DNA from: an uncultured Clostridia bacterium
GTDB lineage: Bacteria; Bacillota; Clostridia; TANB77; CAG-508
Reading direction: 5' to 3'
DNA: 9,905 bases
Assembly (NCBI GenBank): GCA_948976265.1
Contig: CARFUA010000013.1
Span: 1-9,905 of the forward strand
Shown piece after piece: positions 6,989-9,905 of this stretch. Below the pieces are notes generated by a model, which was not told where the DNA came from, searched no databases, and was given only the letters and a program-made list of their open reading frames with translations. How positions within the stretch are numbered: position 1 is the stretch's first letter; every line of letters starts with the position of its first letter. A program made the translations under genes and the position numbers.

Positions 6989-7516
6989 ATGAAAAAGTGG
7001 ATAGTTGTAATATTAGTAATTTTAACAGTGCTAATTTGTGGGATTTTATTATTTAATACAAATGTTGAGGTGGAATATGTTCCAGAAACGGAAATTGGGG
7101 AAGTCGATATGCGAAAAACAATGATTACATTGTATTTTCAAAATGCAGAAAACAAAGAATTGCAAAAGGAAAGCCGATTAATTGATTCAAAGGATTTATT
7201 GTTGGATCCATATTATGAATTGTTAAATATGCTTATGGAAGGACCTGAAAGTGATTTTCTTCAAAAAACAGTTCCAGAAGGCACAAGATTGCTAAATGTA
7301 GAGTTGATAGGAGAATGTTTGAATGTAGATTTTTCGAAAGAGTTTGTGGAAAATGCTTCTGGCGAGGAAGGAGAACGAAAAAATTGTATTCATTCAATTG
7401 TAAATACAATGACCGAATTAAAAGAAGTAAATTCTGTAAAAATCTTAATTGAAGGAGAAGAGGGAAAAGGTTTTAGTGATAGTGGCTTGGATTTTTCGGA
7501 AGAGTTTAGGAGATAA
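6989..7516 (+). CDS. Membrane-anchored GerMN-domain protein
   Basis: This 175-residue protein has an N-terminal hydrophobic segment at residues 4-22 after MKK, giving a signal anchor with the rest outside the membrane. A cysteine at 17 sits in LIC-G, but Ile at the -1 position does not fit a lipobox, so lipoprotein processing is unlikely. Residues about 45-160 match a GerMN domain: ITLYF (46-50), LMEGP (82-86), VPEGT (95-99), NVDFSKEF (112-119), then a helix and the strand VKILIEGE (150-157). The domain is found in the spore protein GerM of Bacillus and in other envelope proteins. It has no catalytic residues and is thought to bind partners. A second short LDFSEEF (167-173) echoes the earlier motif. 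GGGAGG (6975-6980) lies 8 bases before the ATG. A spore or envelope role is inference from the domain. Confidence 0.85.
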   Translation: MKKWIVVILVILTVLICGILLFNTNVEVEYVPETEIGEVDMRKTMITLYFQNAENKELQKESRLIDSKDLLLDPYYELLNMLMEGPESDFLQKTVPEGTRLLNVELIGECLNVDFSKEFVENASGEEGERKNCIHSIVNTMTELKEVNSVKILIEGEEGKGFSDSGLDFSEEFRR

Positions 7517-7564
7517 GAAACATTTACAAACACAAATAAAAGCCAAAATATAAAAGTTCAAATA

Positions 7565-7606
7565 AAAAAGCAAAGTACAATTCAGTTGCAATGTACTTTG
7601 CTTTTT
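7565..7606. terminator. Bidirectional terminator between convergent genes
   Basis: AAAAAGCAAAGTACA (7565-7579) and TGTACTTTGCTTTTT (7592-7606) form a perfect 15-base stem around a 12-base loop, ending in five T on both strands. It sits between the GerMN gene (plus, ends 7516) and the 116-residue orphan (minus, ends 7611), and serves both. Confidence 0.9.
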
Positions 7607-7610
7607 AGCA

Positions 7611-7961
7611 TTAGGCGTTATCGTAGGCTTTATATAACAATGCCATAAATCTCCTAACGTTGGTCATTTTTGCGACTTCTCCACAGCTGTTGAGCAAAAC
7701 AGATTTTTCTTTGTCATATAGCCAGACAAATTCTACCTTGTTTGGAAACAGCTTAAAGACTAGAAGTTGACGCTGGCAAGAAAGTTTGCGTGTTTTGAGT
7801 TCTGTGGGAACGGGAAGTTCAATAAACTCTGGCCGACGTTCTTCATAGGCTGAACTGTAAGGTTGGCAATTATCGTAGGTATTAATTAAGAACACATTTG
7901 TTCCGCTACTCGAATCAATCTGCCAGTCATCTGAGATACAGAGATATCGTGAGAGTTTCAT
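7611..7961 (-). CDS. Hypothetical protein, 116 residues
   Basis: I do not recognise this protein. It has no signal peptide or membrane segment. It contains four spaced cysteines (8, 32, 62, 93), several aromatic residues, and a mixed strand/helix pattern with a probable C-terminal helix (about 95-112). The cysteines do not form a paired CxxC motif, so a zinc ribbon is unlikely. A real gene is supported by AAAGGAG (7974-7968) 6 bases before the ATG, a consensus extended promoter upstream and a strong terminator downstream. Base composition is unlike the neighbours: two sampled 60-base lines hold 23 and 28 G or C, against 16 in a sampled line of the adjacent trmN6. Recent acquisition, or expression-driven codon choice, are possible reasons. 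Confidence 0.75.
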   Translation of the reverse strand: MKLSRYLCISDDWQIDSSSGTNVFLINTYDNCQPYSSAYEERRPEFIELPVPTELKTRKLSCQRQLLVFKLFPNKVEFVWLYDKEKSVLLNSCGEVAKMTNVRRFMALLYKAYDNA

Positions 7962-8007
7962 AAGTTGCTCCTTTCTATGTTGTAAATTTCAAAAGTTAAG
8001 TGAAAAA

Positions 8008-8036
8008 AGTATAACATAAATTGGATATAAAGTCAA
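8008..8036 (-). promoter_or_regulatory. Promoter of the 116-residue orphan gene
   Basis: On minus, TTGACT (8036-8031) is followed after 17 bases by TATACT (8013-8008), with a TGn extension before the -10. The predicted leader is about 40 bases. It lies back to back with the trmN6 promoter, about 30 bases away. Confidence 0.85.
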
Positions 8037-8064
8037 CATAATTTTTATAAAATTCTTTAATGTA

Positions 8065-8093
8065 TTGAATTGGAAATAAATATATAGTATAAT
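8065..8093 (+). promoter_or_regulatory. Promoter of trmN6
   Basis: TTGAAT (8065-8070) and a consensus TATAAT (8088-8093) are spaced by 17 bases. Transcription should begin near 8100, giving a short leader with AGGGAG (8103-8108) 6 bases before the ATG. Confidence 0.85.
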
Positions 8094-8114
8094 ACTAAAA
8101 CTAGGGAGAAAAAA

Positions 8115-8861
8115 ATGGAATTAAAAGAAAATGAAAGAATGGATGATTTGCAATATAAAGGTTTAAAAATCATTCAGAATAAAAACGGATTTTGCTTTGG
8201 AGTAGATAGTGTATTGCTTTCTGATTTTGCAAAGGAAATCAAAGAAAACAGCGTTGTTGTGGATATTGGAACAGGAAATGGAATTGTAGGATTGCTATTA
8301 TGTAAAAAAACACGTTTAGCAAAAATATATGGAATAGAAGTTCAAGAAGAGGTTGCTGAAATGGCAAGCAGAAGTGTGGAATTGAATCATTTGCAGGACA
8401 AATTCGAAATTATAAATGCTGATATTAACTGTGTTTTTGAATTTCTAAAACCAAATTCAATCGATAGTATTGTTACCAATCCGCCTTACAAAAAAGCGAA
8501 TACGGGATTACATAATGGTGAGGAAAAACAAAGGATAGCAAGACATGAAGTAAAATGTACGTTGGAGGATATTGTCGAAAAAAGCAGTAAATTGTTGAAA
8601 GAAAAAGGCGAATTTTTCATGGTACATAGAGCAGAAAGACTGGTAGATATTATGTGTATGCTTCGAAAATATCGATTGGAGCCGAAGAGAGTGAGGTTTG
8701 TGCATCCGAAACCAAAAGAAAAACCAAATCTAATTTTAGTGAAAGCCATAAAATATGCCAATCCTTTTTTAAAAATAGACAAGCCACTTGTCATTTATGA
8801 TGAAAAAGGAGATTATACAGAGGAAATTAACCAAATTTATGAAAGACATGAAATGCAGTAA
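8115..8861 (+). CDS. trmN6: tRNA1(Val) (adenine(37)-N6)-methyltransferase family protein
   Basis: This 248-residue protein is a cytoplasmic SAM-dependent methyltransferase of the TrmN6/YfiC family, which makes N6-methyladenosine at position 37 of a valine tRNA in E. coli. The Firmicute member is YabB. The N-terminus has the family's DDLQYKGLKIIQN and GFCFGVDSVLLSDFA (25-39). The SAM-binding motif is VVDIGTGNGIVG (48-59). The catalytic NPPY (122-125) is the amino-methyltransferase signature. HRAER (171-175) and HPKPKEKPNLILVK (197-210) are typical of this family. Length and start are normal, with AGGGAG at 8103-8108. It is followed by rsmI, the common Firmicute neighbour. The substrate tRNA in this organism is inferred from the family. 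Confidence 0.9.
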   Translation: MELKENERMDDLQYKGLKIIQNKNGFCFGVDSVLLSDFAKEIKENSVVVDIGTGNGIVGLLLCKKTRLAKIYGIEVQEEVAEMASRSVELNHLQDKFEIINADINCVFEFLKPNSIDSIVTNPPYKKANTGLHNGEEKQRIARHEVKCTLEDIVEKSSKLLKEKGEFFMVHRAERLVDIMCMLRKYRLEPKRVRFVHPKPKEKPNLILVKAIKYANPFLKIDKPLVIYDEKGDYTEEINQIYERHEMQ

Positions 8862-8925
8862 AATCAGGTGAGAGCATATTTTGACGATTTTGTCAATTGA
8901 CATAATTCGAAAAATATGGTATAAT
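8858..8925 (+). repeat. Promoter/operator cassette, copy B
   Basis: This is the second copy of the 68-base cassette, 56 of 68 identical to copy A, with identical length and element spacing. It starts on the last coding base of trmN6, so the trmN6 stop codon TAA lies inside it. CATATTT, TGTCAATTGACA (8891-8902) and AAATATG keep exact 9-base gaps. The spacers between them carry most of the differences, so the shared elements look selected rather than merely recently duplicated. Confidence 0.85.
8897..8925 (+). promoter_or_regulatory. Promoter of rsmI within cassette B
   Basis: A consensus TTGACA (8897-8902) and consensus TATAAT (8920-8925) are spaced by 17 bases, with a TGG extension before the -10. 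The -35 forms half of the palindrome TGTCAATTGACA. Transcription would start near 8932, giving a leader of about 100 bases before the rsmI ATG. With no terminator after trmN6, rsmI probably also receives read-through. Confidence 0.85.
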
Positions 8926-8937
8926 ATTGTAGGTCAA

Positions 8938-8959
8938 TTTTTTGTTTAAAAACAAAAAA
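8938..8959 (+). other. A/T hairpin at the 5' end of the rsmI leader
   Basis: TTTTTTGTTT (8938-8947) and AAACAAAAAA (8950-8959) are perfect 10-base complements separated by two A. The stem would start a few bases after the predicted start of transcription. No U tract follows, so it is not a terminator for rsmI. It may stabilise the 5' end, or be fortuitous. Confidence 0.35.
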
Positions 8960-9033
8960 ATATAGAAATAAATGCAAAGGTAGCTGTTAGATTCTTGGAA
9001 ACAGAAGGAATTATTTATAGGAAAGGAAATAAA

Positions 9034-9867
9034 ATGGCAGGAACGTTATATTTGGTGGCAACACCAATTGGAAATTTGGAAGATATTACACTGCGTGCTT
9101 TGCGTATTTTAAAAGAAGTGGATATCATTGCTGCAGAGGACACAAGGCACACATTGAAATTGCTAAATCATTTTGAGATTTCAAAACCCTTAATTAGTTA
9201 TTATAAACAAAATGAATCCACCAAAAGTGCAATTATTGTGGAAAAGTTGAAAGCTGGAAAGAACATTGCTGTTGTTTCCGATGCAGGAACGCCAGGAATT
9301 TCTGATCCAGGGGAGCAAGTTGTAAAATCTGCCATTGAGCATGGAATAGAGATTGTACCAATTCCAGGAGCTTGTGCATTTGTAAATGCATTAATTGGTT
9401 CAGGAATGTCAACCAGAGAATTTTGTTTTTTAGGATTTTTATCAGCTATAAAAAAAGAGAGAAAAGAGAAATTAGAAGAATTAAAATATGAAACAAAAAC
9501 ATTAATTTTTTATGAAGCGCCACATAAATTAAAAAATACATTAAAAGATATATTTGAAATTTTTGGTGACAGAAATATTATTTTAGCAAAAGAACTCACG
9601 AAAATTCATGAAAAATTTTTGCGTGGAAAAATATCTGAAATTTTAGAAAAATTAGAAATAATAAAAGGCGAATTTGTTATAATTTTGGAAGGAAATGATG
9701 AATCAAAAAAAGAATTAGAATTAAAACAATTTAATGAGATGTCTTTAGAGGAACAATATAAATTTTATGAAAATCAAGGTTTCGATAAAAAAGAAATTAT
9801 TAAAAAAATTGCAAAAAATAGAAATATTAATAAGAATGAAATTTATCAATATTTTTTGGAAAAATAG
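9034..9867 (+). CDS. rsmI: 16S rRNA (cytidine(1402)-2'-O)-methyltransferase
   Basis: This 277-residue protein is RsmI (YraL; YabC in older Bacillus naming), which 2'-O-methylates C1402 in the decoding centre of 16S rRNA using SAM. It belongs to the tetrapyrrole-methylase fold. Visible motifs are LVATPIGNLEDIT (7-19), AAEDTR (33-38), VSDAGTPGISDPG (81-93), IPGACA (110-115) and FYEAPHK (159-165). The C-terminal 40 or so residues, rich in Lys and Ile, match the family's small helical tail domain. The start at 9034 gives the usual MAGTLYLVATP beginning and has AAAGGA (9022-9027) 6 bases before it. An in-frame TTG at 8995 would add 13 atypical residues and is not preferred. The gene is complete and of normal length. 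Confidence 0.96.
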   Translation: MAGTLYLVATPIGNLEDITLRALRILKEVDIIAAEDTRHTLKLLNHFEISKPLISYYKQNESTKSAIIVEKLKAGKNIAVVSDAGTPGISDPGEQVVKSAIEHGIEIVPIPGACAFVNALIGSGMSTREFCFLGFLSAIKKERKEKLEELKYETKTLIFYEAPHKLKNTLKDIFEIFGDRNIILAKELTKIHEKFLRGKISEILEKLEIIKGEFVIILEGNDESKKELELKQFNEMSLEEQYKFYENQGFDKKEIIKKIAKNRNINKNEIYQYFLEK

Positions 9868-9905
9868 TTATAAAATATTTGAAAAATAATAAAATTTATT
9901 TAGTA

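Noticed and set aside
8486..8794. Minus-strand frames opposite trmN6
   Set aside because: They are antisense shadows of a well-supported methyltransferase gene, with no ribosome-binding site or domain.
8995..9033. TTG start extending rsmI by 13 residues
   Set aside because: The ATG at 9034 has a good Shine-Dalgarno and gives the standard RsmI N-terminus.
1..9905. CRISPR arrays, tRNA or rRNA genes, phage or defence modules
   Set aside because: No regularly spaced repeats, tRNA cloverleaf sequence, rRNA segments or recognisable defence proteins were found on either strand.

Overview
The window looks like chromosomal DNA of a low-GC, spore-forming Firmicute, probably of the Clostridia. Coding DNA is A+T-rich, promoters are TTGACA-17-TATAAT type, Shine-Dalgarno sites are strong, and Trp is read from TGG. 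The gene set fits: a giant fused acyl-CoA dehydratase activase-like protein, a GerMN-domain protein, a hemolysin III family protein, and an adjacent trmN6-rsmI pair. No species can be named from sequence alone.

Layout, left to right. Bases 1-796 are extremely A+T-rich and hold no gene I can support. A terminator at 797-831 closes the 1440-residue iron-sulfur/ATPase fusion protein (844-5166, minus). Its upstream region (5167-5550) is complex. It holds a proximal promoter, an intrinsic terminator, a second strong promoter pointing the same way, and then a strong bidirectional hairpin. Next come a basic orphan protein (5554-6027, minus) and a hemolysin III family membrane protein (6139-6798, minus), each with its own promoter and terminator. 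Going right, there is an anchored GerMN protein (6989-7516, plus), an orphan 116-residue protein (7611-7961, minus), then trmN6 (8115-8861, plus) and rsmI (9034-9867, plus). The last 38 bases after rsmI show no clear terminator.

The most interesting non-coding signal is a 68-base promoter cassette present twice in the same configuration: upstream of the giant gene (5422 to 5355, minus) and between trmN6 and rsmI (8858-8925, plus). The copies match at 56 of 68 positions with no gap. Each embeds the -35 box in the palindrome TGTCAATTGACA, flanked symmetrically at 9 bases by CATATTT and AAATATG. A degenerate third copy (5265 to 5221, minus) supplies the likely proximal promoter of the giant gene. 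This suggests a shared regulator, or a dispersed promoter repeat, linking a redox ATPase to an rRNA methyltransferase. The cassette upstream of the giant gene would drive a transcript that meets a terminator about 40 bases after its start, implying a very short RNA or an attenuated leader.

TrmN6 and RsmI are translation-apparatus modification enzymes whose neighbourhood is common in Firmicutes. The other genes are mostly single-gene units with no evident shared pathway. No mobile element, CRISPR array, tRNA or rRNA was seen.
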